Below, piece after piece: positions 31,797 to 41,494 of a stretch of DNA of 64,000 bases. Position 1 is the first letter of the stretch, and the number at the start of each line of letters is the position of its first letter. Location of the stretch: assembly GCF_001571305.1 (NCBI RefSeq), contig NZ_BCTN01000011.1, positions 1-64,000 on the forward strand, read 5' to 3'. The stretch is from Erwinia persicina NBRC 102418 (GTDB taxonomy: Bacteria > Pseudomonadota > Gammaproteobacteria > Enterobacterales > Enterobacteriaceae). Made by a program: the position numbers and the translations under genes. The notes beneath the pieces were generated by a model. That model saw nothing but the letters and a program-made list of their open reading frames with translations. It searched no databases and was not told the DNA's origin.

Positions 31797-32531
31797 GTGA
31801 CAAATGATTTGATGCAGATGGACCTGTCCGTCTGGGGCATGTACCAGCATGCAGACATCGTGGTTAAAGCGGTGATGATTGGCCTTTTGTTGGCATCGGT
31901 TGTCACCTGGGCCATTTTCTTCAGCAAAAGTGTTGAATTAAGCGCAGCGCGCAGGCGTCTCAAGCGTGAGCAACAGCAGCTGGCGAATGTCCGCTCGCTG
32001 GAAGAAGCCGCACAGGTCTGCGAGGGTTTCCAGGGCTACAGTCTCAGCACGCTGCTGATTAAAGAAGCGGAAAACGAGCTGGAACTGTCGGCCGGATCGG
32101 ACGATAACAACGGTATCAAAGAGCGTACCGGCTTCCGCCTGGAGCGCCGTGTGGCAGCTTTCAGCCGTCACGCTGGGCGCGGTAACGGTTTTCTGGCGAC
32201 GATTGGTGCCATCGCCCCGTTTGTCGGCCTGTTCGGTACGGTATGGGGCATCATGAACAGCTTCATTGGCATTGCGCAGACGCAGACCACCAACCTTGCG
32301 GTTGTCGCCCCCGGCATTGCCGAAGCGCTGCTGGCCACCGCGATTGGTCTGGTTGCCGCTATCCCTGCGGTCGTTATCTATAACGTCTTTGCCCGCACCA
32401 TCGGCAGCTACAAAGCCTCGCTGGGTGATGTGGCCGCGCAGGTTCTGCTGCTGCAGAGCCGTGACCTTGACCTTGCAGCCAGTGAAAGCGCGCAGCGCGT
32501 TCAGCCAGCGCAGAAACTGCGGGTAGGTTAA
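31797..32531 (+). CDS. exbB: ExbB, TonB-system motor protein
   Basis: ExbB with ExbD uses the proton-motive force to energise TonB-dependent uptake. The 244-residue product has three transmembrane segments and the conserved blocks DLSVWGMYQHADIVVK, GIKERTGFRLERRVAA, APFVGLFGTVWGIMNSF and PGIAEALLATAIGLVAAIPAV. It starts with GTG at 31797 (VTNDLMQMDLS) preceded by GGAGA. The upstream in-frame start would read through the promoter. exbD follows after 5 bases. Confidence 0.95.
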   Translation: MTNDLMQMDLSVWGMYQHADIVVKAVMIGLLLASVVTWAIFFSKSVELSAARRRLKREQQQLANVRSLEEAAQVCEGFQGYSLSTLLIKEAENELELSAGSDDNNGIKERTGFRLERRVAAFSRHAGRGNGFLATIGAIAPFVGLFGTVWGIMNSFIGIAQTQTTNLAVVAPGIAEALLATAIGLVAAIPAVVIYNVFARTIGSYKASLGDVAAQVLLLQSRDLDLAASESAQRVQPAQKLRVG

Positions 32532-32536
32532 GTATT

Positions 32537-32959
32537 ATGGCCATGCGATTAAACGAAGATCTCGATAGCAACGGTGAAATGCACGAAATCAACGTCACGC
32601 CGTTTATCGACGTTATGCTGGTGCTGCTGATTATCTTTATGGTCGCCGCGCCGCTGGCCACCGTTGACGTTCGCGTCAACCTGCCGGCTTCCACCAGTTC
32701 CCCACAGCCGCGCCCGGAAAAGCCGGTTTACCTGTCTATCAAAGCGGATAACCAGCTGTTTATCGGTAACGATGCGGTGACGCAGGAGACGCTGGTGGAG
32801 ACGTTAATCAGGCAGACCGAAGGCAAGAAGGACACCACCATCTTCTTCCAGGCCGATAAGACGGTTGATTATGAAACGCTGATGGGCGTCATGGATAAAC
32901 TGCGCCAGGCCGGGTACCTGAAGATTGGTCTGATGGGTATGGAAACGACCGGTAAATAA
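32537..32959 (+). CDS. exbD: ExbD, TonB-system motor protein
   Basis: The 140-residue ExbD has a short cytosolic N-terminus, one transmembrane helix with the essential aspartate in NVTPFIDVMLVLLIIFM, and a periplasmic domain ending YLKIGLMG. It acts in complex with ExbB and TonB. It is the second gene of the Fur-box unit. Confidence 0.95.
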   Translation: MAMRLNEDLDSNGEMHEINVTPFIDVMLVLLIIFMVAAPLATVDVRVNLPASTSSPQPRPEKPVYLSIKADNQLFIGNDAVTQETLVETLIRQTEGKKDTTIFFQADKTVDYETLMGVMDKLRQAGYLKIGLMGMETTGK

Positions 32960-32998
32960 CACGCCATTCTGTCACTGTCTTATCGATAAACCAACGCG

Positions 32999-33030
32999 CA
33001 GGGGGCGAACCTTTTTCCGGTCGCCCCCTG
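32999..33030. terminator. bidirectional hairpin between exbD and the MFS gene
   Basis: CAGGGGGCGAACC pairs with GGTCGCCCCCTG (one bulged base) around TTTTTCC. It lies between convergent genes and is of the recurring hairpin type. Confidence 0.65.
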
Positions 33031-33058
33031 CTGCTGACTGGCCCTCCGGCCCTGACCT

Positions 33059-34378
33059 CTACACCGTGATCGCCGGCTCTTTCAGACGCCGCACCTGATA
33101 CTGCTTCACCAGCCGCTTAATCATCAGTGCCCCTGCCAGCCCACACACCGCAGCAATCGTCAGCCAGACGCCCGGCATCGCTTTATCACCGGTGACATGG
33201 ATCAGATAACTGCACATTGCGGGCGTAAAACCACCAAACAGCGCGGTCGCCAGACTGTAAGCCAGTGAGAAGCCGGTCGCACGCACCTCGGCGGGCATCA
33301 CTTCAGTCAGGTATACCACCATGGCCCCGTTGTAGCTGGCGTAAAGGAAGGAGAGCCACAGCTCGGCTTCCAGCAGATGCGACAGACTGGGCGACCCCAC
33401 CAGCCAGTGCAGCACCGGCCAGGCGGTGAGGATCATCAGCACAGTGAACAGCAGCAGCAGCGGACGGCGGCCGTAGCGATCGGAAAGAGCGCCCATCACG
33501 GGCAGCCAGAACAGGTTTGAGATGCCAACGCACAGAGTGACAAAGAAGCTCTGCTTGTCGCTCATCATCAGTACGGTTTTACCGAACGTGGGTGTAAAGG
33601 CGGTGATCATATAGAACATCACCGTGGTGGTGACCACCATCAGCATACCGGCGAGGATCAGGGCCCAGTTACTGCCGACCGAGCGCATAATCTGGCCCAT
33701 GGTCGGGTGGTGTTTGCGCTGGCTGAACGCTTCAGTTTCTTCCAGCATGCGCCGGATCCAGAACAGAAACGGGACAATCATACAGCCGATCACAAAGGGA
33801 ATACGCCAGCCCCATTCGGTCACTTCCCCTTTATCCAGCAGATGGTTGAGCAGCAGGCCCAGCAGCGCGGCAAAAATCACGGCTATCTGCTGGCTCCCCG
33901 ACTGCCAGCTGACATAAAAACCTTTCCTGCCCTTCGGCGCGATCTCCGACAGATAGACCGATACACCGCCCAGCTCGACGCCGGCAGAGAACCCCTGCAA
34001 CAGGCGCCCCAGCAGGATCAGGATCGGCGCCGCCATCCCGAGGGTGCTGTAACCGGGTACCACCGCAATGGTCAGCGTGCCCATCGCCATCAGCCCCAGC
34101 GTCAGCAGCAGCCCTTTACGACGCCCGTGCTGGTCGATATACGCGCCGAGGATAATCGCCCCCAGCGGACGCATCAGGAAACCCGCCCCGAAGGTCATCA
34201 GCGTCAGCATCAGTGAGGCAAAGGGGTCATCACCGGGGAAGAAGGTTTTCGCAATGGCGGTGGCGTAGTAGCCAAACACCATGAAGTCATACATTTCGAG
34301 GAAGTTACCGCTGGTGACATTGAAGATCGTTTTCGCACCGCCTTGCCGCGATGTCCCTGTCGGGGTTGTTGTGGCCAT
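33059..34378 (-). CDS. MFS metabolite:H+ symporter, citrate/tricarballylate type
   Basis: This 439-residue protein has 12 predicted transmembrane helices. It belongs to the metabolite:H+ symporter (MHS) branch and is most like the citrate carrier CitA and the tricarballylate carrier TcuC. Shared blocks are [65 protein letters not shown] and the late [14 protein letters not shown]. The substrate is probably a di- or tricarboxylate. No tcu or citrate-lyase genes are nearby. A good CRP-like site lies upstream. Confidence 0.85.
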   Translation of the reverse strand: MATTTPTGTSRQGGAKTIFNVTSGNFLEMYDFMVFGYYATAIAKTFFPGDDPFASLMLTLMTFGAGFLMRPLGAIILGAYIDQHGRRKGLLLTLGLMAMGTLTIAVVPGYSTLGMAAPILILLGRLLQGFSAGVELGGVSVYLSEIAPKGRKGFYVSWQSGSQQIAVIFAALLGLLLNHLLDKGEVTEWGWRIPFVIGCMIVPFLFWIRRMLEETEAFSQRKHHPTMGQIMRSVGSNWALILAGMLMVVTTTVMFYMITAFTPTFGKTVLMMSDKQSFFVTLCVGISNLFWLPVMGALSDRYGRRPLLLLFTVLMILTAWPVLHWLVGSPSLSHLLEAELWLSFLYASYNGAMVVYLTEVMPAEVRATGFSLAYSLATALFGGFTPAMCSYLIHVTGDKAMPGVWLTIAAVCGLAGALMIKRLVKQYQVRRLKEPAITV

Positions 34379-34712
34379 TACCGCATCCTTTGTCTGTTTT
34401 TTCTCGTTTTTACCCTGCGGGAGGGGGCGGTGAATGTGATGGCGATCACTGTGTTAATTTACTGTTTGTTGACATTAGTAACCAAAAATTAACAGGAGAT
34501 AAAAAAGCACAGCTCCGCACATATCCGGACGCGTATTTGCCGCTGCGTTGGGTTAATGTTCATATTTAGTTATATTTTTTTGCATTTTCACACCGCCTTT
34601 TTTTTACCAAAAATCAGGAGGATGGCCGTTCTGCCGGTTTCTCTTCTCGACAGTTTCTCTGTGCTGACTAGCCTTACTGGTGAACAAAACTGTTATAAAC
34701 CCAGGAGGAACC
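34379..34712. promoter_or_regulatory. divergent promoter region of the MFS gene and yghA
   Basis: This 334-base gap is AT-rich in the middle and contains a CRP-like site near the MFS side. T- and A-tracts occur around 34565-34612. The only candidate small frame (ATG 34622) has its purine-rich site directly abutting the start and is not believed. Confidence 0.45.
34435..34450. promoter_or_regulatory. CRP-like site upstream of the citrate-type transporter
   Basis: TGTGA-TGGCGA-TCACT matches TGTGA-N6-TCACA with one mismatch and lies 57 bases upstream of the MFS start codon. That fits catabolite control of a carboxylate carrier. Confidence 0.55.
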
Positions 34713-35606
34713 ATGGCCGACCAATATGAAATGCAGAATCCTCTCACGCAGTATCCTGCCACGGAATATCCTAAACAGCGTCAGCCCGCTCCGGGCGTGC
34801 AGGCCGATATGCAGCCCCGGCCTGACTGTGGTGAAAACAGCTATCGCGGTAGCGATCGATTGAAAGGGCGCAAAGCGCTGGTGACCGGGGCCGACTCCGG
34901 CATCGGGCGCGCGGCGGCGATTGCCTATGCCCGCGAAGGGGCTGATGTGGCCCTCTCTTATCTGCCTGCAGAACAGAAAGATGCGGAAGAAGTGGCAAAA
35001 CTGGTTGAGCAGGCCGGACGCAAAGCCTTCCTGCTGCCTGGCGATGTCAGTCAGGAGGCGTTCAGTAAGAAGCTGGTGGAAGACGCCCGCGAACATCTCG
35101 GCGGGCTGGACATCCTGGCGCTGGTGGCCGGTAAGCAGGTGGCGGTAGAAGATATTGCTGACCTGACCACGGAGCAGTTCCGCAAAACCTATGAAACCAA
35201 TGTGTTTTCGCTGTACTGGATTACTCAGGCTGCGATCCCGCATATGCCGCCGGGGGGCAGCATTATCACCACGTCCTCCATTCAGGCCTATCAGCCCAGC
35301 CCGCACCTGCTGGACTATGCCTCGACGAAAGCCGCTATCCTTGCCTACACGCGCGGGCTGGCGAAGCAGATCATCGATAAAGGCATCCGCGTGAACTGCG
35401 TGGCACCGGGCCCGATCTGGACGGCACTGCAAATCGCCGGGGGGCAGACCCAGGATAAGATCCCGGAATTCGGTCAGCAGACACCAATGAAAAGGGCAGG
35501 CCAGCCCGCTGAACTGGCGCCGGTCTATGTCTATCTGGCTTCTCAGGAGTCCAGTTACGTCACCGCCGAAGTCCATGGCGTTACCGGCGGTAACCATCTG
35601 GGTTAA
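34713..35606 (+). CDS. yghA: YghA, NAD(P)-dependent SDR oxidoreductase
   Basis: The 297-residue short-chain dehydrogenase closely matches E. coli YghA. It has a proline-rich N-terminal extension, the nucleotide motif [13 protein letters not shown], and the catalytic Ser-Tyr-Lys set in [10 protein letters not shown] and [12 protein letters not shown]. The C-terminal [20 protein letters not shown] block is highly conserved. Family members reduce aldehydes. The physiological substrate is unknown. ATG 34713 follows AGGAGGAACC. It lies close to the exbBD/metC group as in E. coli. Confidence 0.94.
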   Translation: MADQYEMQNPLTQYPATEYPKQRQPAPGVQADMQPRPDCGENSYRGSDRLKGRKALVTGADSGIGRAAAIAYAREGADVALSYLPAEQKDAEEVAKLVEQAGRKAFLLPGDVSQEAFSKKLVEDAREHLGGLDILALVAGKQVAVEDIADLTTEQFRKTYETNVFSLYWITQAAIPHMPPGGSIITTSSIQAYQPSPHLLDYASTKAAILAYTRGLAKQIIDKGIRVNCVAPGPIWTALQIAGGQTQDKIPEFGQQTPMKRAGQPAELAPVYVYLASQESSYVTAEVHGVTGGNHLG

Positions 35607-35614
35607 CCGCCTGC

Positions 35615-35634
35615 GGCGGGGCGACAGCCCCGCC
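35615..35634. terminator. hairpin between yghA and the fimbrial operon
   Basis: GGCGGGGC and GCCCCGCC form a perfect 8-bp stem with loop GACA between convergent genes. There is no long T-tract. Confidence 0.55.
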
Positions 35635-35658
35635 CGACCTGCCTGATGAGCGGCCTGC

Positions 35659-36648
35659 TCAGAACGATAAATCCACCGTTACCGTATCACTGTAATTTCC
35701 TGCTACCGGCGTGGCCTGATTTGTCAGCACCTGCGCATTGTAATTAAAGGTACGCGTTAAGCCGTCGCCGCTGACGGCATTTGCCGCGGCACTGGCCATC
35801 CGGTCAGGAGCCGTACTGCCCCAGCGAGAGGTTCCTGATCCTTTATAAATCTCATAGGCCAGCTTCCCCGTTGTGGTAGCGCTGGTCATATAGCGCTGCG
35901 TCCCCACGGCGTTCAGGCCGTTACTCAGACCCACCGTATAAGTGCTGCCTTTCGTACAGATGACATTAATCGACTGGCTGATGCTGTTAAAGCTGCCGAC
36001 CAGCGGTGCGCTGCCAAAGCTGACCGCCGGGGCGGTAATGGTGGTGCAGTCTTTGGAAATCGCCATGTTAACGATAATGGACTGTGCGCTGGTGCCGGTC
36101 TGCTGCGACCCCAGCAGGCAGGCCCCCAGCAGACCGACGCCGGTACAGACATCGTAGTTCACCGTCACCGTCAGTGTGACGGTGTAGTTTCCCTCCGCCA
36201 CCACGGCACCCGGCACTGTTCGCAGATAAAGGGGGACATTAAATACCACCTGTCCGACGCCACCGATGTTCAGGCCGAGCAGTTGGCTGCGGGACAGGGT
36301 ATAAATTGTGCCGCTGAGCCCCAGTTCGTTGCTGCAGTTAACATCGGAACAGAGCTGCAGCGGGATCAGATCCGTGTTCAGCTTCAGTGCCCCCCGACTG
36401 CCCGTGGTGGCAACGGCAGTGGCTCCGGTCAGCTGCAGCTTGATGCTGTCGCTGGAGAGCAGGGCCAGTACACCGCCACCGCAGTTGACGGTGATATTGC
36501 GCTGAACAGTGCCTGGCGTGGTATTGACCGTAAACGAGCTGACGCCGCCAAAGCTGGCCGTCACCGTGGGCGTGGTACAGGCTGCCATGGCGGGCAGCGT
36601 GCCCGCCATCAGCAGGAGTGCGCTATACAGCAGCAGTCGGATTGTCAT
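35659..36648 (-). CDS. spore-coat-U domain fimbrial tip protein (CsuE-like)
   Basis: The 329-residue exported protein has a signal peptide ending near PAMA|ACTTP. It carries two spore coat protein U (SCPU) domains, the second ending in the typical VAGNYSDTVTVDLSF. Two-domain SCPU proteins at the end of Csu-type operons are tip adhesins. Its start overlaps the usher stop codon by four bases, which supports coupled translation. Assignment as the tip rests on position and domain doubling. Confidence 0.82.
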   Translation of the reverse strand: MTIRLLLYSALLLMAGTLPAMAACTTPTVTASFGGVSSFTVNTTPGTVQRNITVNCGGGVLALLSSDSIKLQLTGATAVATTGSRGALKLNTDLIPLQLCSDVNCSNELGLSGTIYTLSRSQLLGLNIGGVGQVVFNVPLYLRTVPGAVVAEGNYTVTLTVTVNYDVCTGVGLLGACLLGSQQTGTSAQSIIVNMAISKDCTTITAPAVSFGSAPLVGSFNSISQSINVICTKGSTYTVGLSNGLNAVGTQRYMTSATTTGKLAYEIYKGSGTSRWGSTAPDRMASAAANAVSGDGLTRTFNYNAQVLTNQATPVAGNYSDTVTVDLSF

Positions 36649-39071
36649 GGTGTGTTCCCATTGGGTGGGGGTGGCAGTGTGCAGATCAGCGGACCGTAAG
36701 TGGTCAGGGAGGCAGGACGTCCACCGGACAGCGTGAGCACGGTGTCACAGCGGCGTCCGTCCGGCGTTGTCGCATGAATCGGATTCTGTGCGGCCAGATT
36801 CTCCAGCCAGGTAATACCGTCCCAGCCGACAAATGTTGATGGCTGGTCAGGGCGATCGATCTGCGTCGACAGCGGCAGCGGCTTACCCTCCTGGTCGTGC
36901 AGGATCACGCTGGCGGCGCGCAGCGGTTCAATCGGGAAGTGCAGCAGGTAACCGCTCTGTCGCCTGACGGAAAAACGCTGCTCGACGCTGCTGGCGGCCA
37001 TATTTGCCGGCAGATCGAGCGTGTCGATATCATACTTTGCCGGATAATAGGAGCTCACCTGCGGCACCAGCAGATAGCCATTTTTGTCGGTTTTGCCCAT
37101 CAGCTGATTTTCAAAGCGGACGTTGATGGCCGGGTAATCGGTTTTCACCAGTACAAAGGCATCCGTCACCTGGTTGGCGGCAAAGACGCTGCCGTCCATC
37201 AGCACCAGCGAGCCGGAGATATCGGCAAATTCCGTACTGTAGCGATCGTCACCGTAGAAGCCCGCTGACGTTTCTACCTTCTGGTCCCGCCAGCGCACAC
37301 TGCCCTGACGATAACTGCCGCCCTCGCTCTGATTGGCCACCGAGGCATCCCAGGCCAGACCGCCGTCGGTAGGCATGGCGTGTGACAGGCTGAGTCGCTC
37401 TGAGGTGCCTCCCTGTTGATTACGCTCCACGTTGACGCTGGCGCTGCTCAGTTCACCGAAGGGAATGGTCAGGCCAATCGCACCGGACCAGTCGCCGCGC
37501 TCCCGATCGCGGCTGGCCGAGACGTACAGGTTCGAGCTGCCCCACAGGCTTTTGCTCCAGGACAGGTTCATCAGCCGGGTGCGGCTGCCGTCACCGCTGG
37601 TAATATCAATCAGCGCCGCGCCGACGCTGCCAAAGCGATCCAGCGACACGCTGGCGTTATACTGGGCGCTGCGACGGCTGAGGGTGTTGAACTCTGTGAT
37701 CTCATTGCTGTTTTCCCGGTCGGCATACAGAGCGAGGTTGCCAAAGCCGGTGGTGCGCTGAGTTTGCTGCATCCCGAGGCTGAAGCGGCTGGTGCTGTAC
37801 TGATAGCCCCAGCCGTACTGTCTGCCGTGGTCGCCCTGCATCTGGCTCTGGCTGACTGAGCCGTTAACCACGCCGTACGCTCCCAGCTTTAACTGCATCC
37901 CCGCCCCTCCCAGCGCCAGCGACGGGGCCGCCTCGGCGTGACTTTCCAGCGTCAGCCAGTCTGTCAGGCCGTAGCGGTAGGATCCGCTGGTCGCGGCAGA
38001 GCCATAATCAAAGTTCTTCAGACCATAGTTCTGGCGCAGAGCCCCGGCAGAGAGGGCGTAATCAGAGAGGCCCGTTTTCAGCAGGTCGCTGGCAACATAG
38101 AACGGCAGCGTGGTACTGATGCGGCGGCCCTGGGCATCGGTGGTGACCACCACGGCGTTCCCGGCCCCGTTGACAAACGGCATATTGGTCAGCGAGTAGG
38201 GCCCCGGCTGGACATTGTTAGAGCTGGTTTTATAACCGTTAACGAACAGATCCACCGTGGAAGGAACCGCCGCCTGGCCGGAGAAGGAGGGCAGCGGATA
38301 GGTCACCAGATCGGGGCGCAGTGAGAAATCACGGCCCACCTGAATCCCGCCCAGACGCACGCTGCTGCTCCACGCCAGCGAGTCGCTGATCAGATCGCCG
38401 ACCTGCCAGTTCAGCGCATTCTCTTCATTCTGACTGGACCACCAGCTGTCATAGCGGATGTAGCCATTTTTCAGATAACCCGTTTCGCCGGAGAGCTGCT
38501 GCTGATAGTTACCGTTACTGATGAACTGGCCGTACCCCCCGAACAGACGCAGCTCATTCCAGGCGGAAAGGCGGGAACCGCCGCCAGTGGTATGGCTGGT
38601 ATACAGGTCGTAGTTGAACAGCGCCCCGTTACTGCTACGTCCTTCATAGCGTGGCCCGTTACGGGTCGTTCCGGCAAAGGTTTGTACAGGTAGCCATTCC
38701 GGCGGAACCGTCAGCGAAATGCGCTGGCGCTGGCGGTCATAGTCGACCCTGACCCGATCAAGGGTAGAGACATCCATTAATGATGAGGTGATATGCGCGG
38801 TCGGGATACCGGCCTGCTGCAGGTCAGCGGCGCGCAGCAGGTAATGGCCGTCACGAAACTGAACCGGCACCACCAGCCCACGGTCGTCATCGTTGACCAC
38901 CAGCCCCAGCATAAAGGCCTGATCGTTCGCCGTGGTGGTACTACTGGCACCGGGCGGGGGCGGTAGCGAGGTATAGATTTCCGCACTGCCGGTCAGCGGG
39001 GACAGGCAGGTCAGCAGGCCGGTGAAGGCCAGGGTGCAGTGCCCTCCCGGCACCGGACGGTATCTGTTCAT
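36645..39071 (-). CDS. fimbrial outer-membrane usher (CsuD-like)
   Basis: This 808-residue usher has an N-terminal domain that selects chaperone-subunit complexes, a large beta-barrel with a plug (VPSTVDLFVNGYKTSSNNVQ), and a C-terminal domain ending at GRRCDTVLTLSGGRPASL. It belongs to the archaic sigma-type (FimD/PapC superfamily, Csu branch) judging by its SCPU partners. Its start lies 3 bases after the chaperone ends. It assembles the subunits encoded on either side. Confidence 0.9.
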   Translation of the reverse strand: MNRYRPVPGGHCTLAFTGLLTCLSPLTGSAEIYTSLPPPPGASSTTTANDQAFMLGLVVNDDDRGLVVPVQFRDGHYLLRAADLQQAGIPTAHITSSLMDVSTLDRVRVDYDRQRQRISLTVPPEWLPVQTFAGTTRNGPRYEGRSSNGALFNYDLYTSHTTGGGSRLSAWNELRLFGGYGQFISNGNYQQQLSGETGYLKNGYIRYDSWWSSQNEENALNWQVGDLISDSLAWSSSVRLGGIQVGRDFSLRPDLVTYPLPSFSGQAAVPSTVDLFVNGYKTSSNNVQPGPYSLTNMPFVNGAGNAVVVTTDAQGRRISTTLPFYVASDLLKTGLSDYALSAGALRQNYGLKNFDYGSAATSGSYRYGLTDWLTLESHAEAAPSLALGGAGMQLKLGAYGVVNGSVSQSQMQGDHGRQYGWGYQYSTSRFSLGMQQTQRTTGFGNLALYADRENSNEITEFNTLSRRSAQYNASVSLDRFGSVGAALIDITSGDGSRTRLMNLSWSKSLWGSSNLYVSASRDRERGDWSGAIGLTIPFGELSSASVNVERNQQGGTSERLSLSHAMPTDGGLAWDASVANQSEGGSYRQGSVRWRDQKVETSAGFYGDDRYSTEFADISGSLVLMDGSVFAANQVTDAFVLVKTDYPAINVRFENQLMGKTDKNGYLLVPQVSSYYPAKYDIDTLDLPANMAASSVEQRFSVRRQSGYLLHFPIEPLRAASVILHDQEGKPLPLSTQIDRPDQPSTFVGWDGITWLENLAAQNPIHATTPDGRRCDTVLTLSGGRPASLTTYGPLICTLPPPPNGNTP

Positions 39072-39074
39072 CTG

Positions 39075-39794
39075 CTAGCGTGCTGAACTGGTACTGCGCC
39101 AGGTCTGTTTATGTTCCAGCTCTGCGTAGATTTCCGCCCGCCCGGATGCCGGGAAACTTAACGGGAAGGTGTTACTGGCGTTGGCCAGCACGTACCCCAG
39201 CAGACTGCCGGAGAGCGTACGCCCCCCCAGAGTCACATTGCTTAACCGGGCATGTGTACTGCCACGGTTGGTAATTTCCAGGGCCTGCTTACCTTCACGG
39301 TTGACCAGTTTCCAGCTCAGTTCCGGACGGGCGGTGTCGGGGTCGAGGCCGCTGCCATAGACAAACAGCGGCACGGAGTAACGCATCTGGAACGTCAGTC
39401 CGGCCTGATTCTCACCCGGCGCCCTGGGAGTGGGGATCTCATCCAGCAGAACCCGGTAAGCCAGCTCCTGACCTGCGGCGGGCGGCGTCTGGTTAATCAG
39501 ACGCACCATCTGGCGTTTGCCGGGTTCAATACGCACCACCGGCGGGCTGGCGAGCACCTGCTGCTGGGTCTGATACTGCTCCTGACCGTTGACCTGCTGC
39601 CAGCTGAAGACCCGCACCTGCATCAGCGTGGTACTCGCCCCCCGGTTCTCCAGCCACAGTTCGGTGGCTTTCTCGTTGTGGCTGAGTTTGGGGTCGATGG
39701 GCCAGATGAGAACGGAATTACCGGCCTGAGCCTTCAGGGACATCACGCCGCAAAACAGGACAAAAAACAGTCCCGGAAAGGTATATTTCTTCAT
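39075..39794 (-). CDS. periplasmic fimbrial chaperone (CsuC-like)
   Basis: The 239-residue protein has a signal peptide (cleavage near AQA|GNSV) and the PapD-type immunoglobulin fold. Family marks are IWPIDPKLSHNEKATELWLENRG and the G1-region RIEPGKRQMVRLINQTP, followed by LAYRVLLDEIPTP. It donates a strand to the SCPU subunits and delivers them to the usher. It lies between the minor pilin and usher genes. Confidence 0.9.
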   Translation of the reverse strand: MKKYTFPGLFFVLFCGVMSLKAQAGNSVLIWPIDPKLSHNEKATELWLENRGASTTLMQVRVFSWQQVNGQEQYQTQQQVLASPPVVRIEPGKRQMVRLINQTPPAAGQELAYRVLLDEIPTPRAPGENQAGLTFQMRYSVPLFVYGSGLDPDTARPELSWKLVNREGKQALEITNRGSTHARLSNVTLGGRTLSGSLLGYVLANASNTFPLSFPASGRAEIYAELEHKQTWRSTSSAR

Positions 39795-39818
39795 TATTGC
39801 TCCTTGTGCTGCCCGACA

Positions 39819-40343
39819 TTACCAGCTCAACGTCACCGTCAGCGTGTCGCTGTAGGTTCCGGCCCGGTTCACGCCACTCAGCTGTAACTGACCGTAGATG
39901 GGCAACGTAATATTGTTGGCATTGCCCAGCGGCACTGCCACGTCCTGATTGACCGGGATTAACGTCGTGTGGGCAGCGTTGGTGTAGAGGTTGTACGCCA
40001 CCAGGTTGGTGTTGCCGGCTACTTTCAGATTGCGCGTGGTGGTGTAGTTGCCACCGCCGTCAATGCGCATATTCAGCGTGGTACCGGGCGTGCAGGCCAG
40101 CGCAATACCAGAATTTTGCACATAGGCCGCGCTGGCAGTGACGCTGCCCACCCCGGGTTGCGTACCAAAGTCGAGCGTACCGAAAGAGGAGGTGCTGGCG
40201 CCGGAGACCACACAGCCGTTCACCACCGAAGCACTCACCGTAAAGTTCACGCTGGGCAACGCCTCCACGCCACTGCTGTAAACCAGCAGCAGCAGGATCA
40301 GCGGATAAATAACGTCCGCGGCGCAGTGCACCCGCTTCCACAC
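39819..40343 (-). CDS. spore-coat-U domain minor pilin (CsuA/CsuB-like)
   Basis: This 174-residue exported SCPU-domain protein has a hydrophobic signal (YPLILLLLVYSSGVEA), paired cysteines (NGCVVSGAS and IALACTPG) and the C-terminal strand AGTYSDTLTVTLSW. It starts with GTG at 40343 after GGGAG. Its place between the major pilin and chaperone genes suggests a linker or minor subunit. Confidence 0.82.
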   Translation of the reverse strand: MWKRVHCAADVIYPLILLLLVYSSGVEALPSVNFTVSASVVNGCVVSGASTSSFGTLDFGTQPGVGSVTASAAYVQNSGIALACTPGTTLNMRIDGGGNYTTTRNLKVAGNTNLVAYNLYTNAAHTTLIPVNQDVAVPLGNANNITLPIYGQLQLSGVNRAGTYSDTLTVTLSW

Positions 40344-40366
40344 GATGCGCTCCCTTATCGCGACAA

Positions 40367-40942
40367 TCAGTAGTTCACAGCGACGTTAATCGTATCCTGA
40401 TAGGTCGCGGCCGGAATGGCGACGTTATTGTTCCCTCCACCGGTAATACGACCGTAAATCGGGTAGTTATCTCCGTTCGCCGGATCGGGCGTCCCGGCGC
40501 TGACCAGATTAGTGTTGTTGGCGATGGGGGTGGTGTAGTTGGTGCTGCCGTACAGGGTATAGGCGATCCCCACGGTGGCGGTGGTGGCGTTGATCAGATA
40601 GCGGGGCTGCGTGGTCTCTGCACCGTAAACCGTGGTCGGTTTGGCGCTACTGCTGGTGATCTGCACCGAGTAGGTTGAGCCGGTAGAACAGCGCACGAAG
40701 ATACCGTTACCCAACGATCCCACGAGGGTGGCTGACAGCGTATCAAAGGTCGCCGGACTGGTACCAAAGTCCAGGTTACCGAAGTTGACGCCCGTACTGT
40801 TGGTGGCTAGCTGTCCATTGACCAGACAACCTGCGGTCAGGATCAGTTTAGCGGCGATACTTCCGGTGGTGGTGGCGGCGTAGCCTGAACTGGCTACACC
40901 AAGGCTCAGGCCGCAACCCAGCAGTAAAAGCTTCATTTTCAT
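40367..40942 (-). CDS. spore-coat-U domain major pilin (CsuA/B-like)
   Basis: The 191-residue product has a signal peptide (cleavage near GYA|ATTTGS) and one SCPU domain with cysteines in LTAGCLVNG and FVRCSTGS and the end strand YQDTINVAVNY. It is Thr/Ser/Asn-rich, as expected of a major pilin. The ATG at 40942 has AAGGA 6 bases away; the ATG at 40948 is too close to that site. It is the first gene of the five-gene operon, so it is probably the most abundant product. Confidence 0.84.
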   Translation of the reverse strand: MKMKLLLLGCGLSLGVASSGYAATTTGSIAAKLILTAGCLVNGQLATNSTGVNFGNLDFGTSPATFDTLSATLVGSLGNGIFVRCSTGSTYSVQITSSSAKPTTVYGAETTQPRYLINATTATVGIAYTLYGSTNYTTPIANNTNLVSAGTPDPANGDNYPIYGRITGGGNNNVAIPAATYQDTINVAVNY

Positions 40943-41494
40943 AACCATTCCTTACTGATTAGAGTGATGAACGTGCTTTTCCGCCTGATGGAACAGTGTC
41001 GTCAGCAGGGCTGAATCAACAATGAAAATAATCAAAACCCGTTAGCGGGTAAAATATCACGTAAGGAATAGTCTGTTATTGGAATTAACGCGTTAGCATT
41101 CATTAGCGTAACTATAGATCAGCTCATGCCTCGCTGATAAGCGAATCGTAAAAATATTATTTATGTGTTAACACGATCATGGATAAGGGCGCTTTCAGCC
41201 CTGCTGTGACGGGGGTGTGAAATTTTCAATAATATTTACTGGTGGATCTAGGCTATTTATCAGGCCAGTGCTATGTTCACATCAGAAGACGAGTAAGTTT
41301 AATAAACTTTATAAATTATAGGGCTATATCCCATCCCTGAAAAAAAACGTTTCAGCGTCCTCCTCTTTCCCGTTACGCGGCTAAAGCTGGCTGATTTTTA
41401 GCCGATAAAACAGGCTTCAGCCCGATTAATTTTTTTAATGACACCGGGCCACCACACACTAAGTCAACATGGCTTCTGCATTCGAGACTGTCCT
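40943..41494. promoter_or_regulatory. divergent promoter region of fimbrial operon and cyclic-di-GMP gene
   Basis: This 552-base region is much more AT-rich than its surroundings. It contains A/T-tracts and several short inverted repeats. No convincing gene was found. The length and base composition would suit H-NS or multi-factor control of the fimbrial promoter, but no specific operator could be assigned. Confidence 0.4.

Noticed and set aside
34622..34675. Short frame starting after AGGAGG upstream of yghA
   Set aside because: The purine-rich site touches the ATG, leaving no usable spacing, and the product has no recognisable feature.
34674..35597. 307-codon open frame antisense to yghA
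   Set aside because: It covers almost exactly the conserved yghA gene on the other strand. yghA has a strong ribosome binding site and intact SDR motifs.
40943..41494. Gene in the 552-base fimbrial intergenic region
   Set aside because: All frames on both strands are short, AT-rich and lack a supported start.
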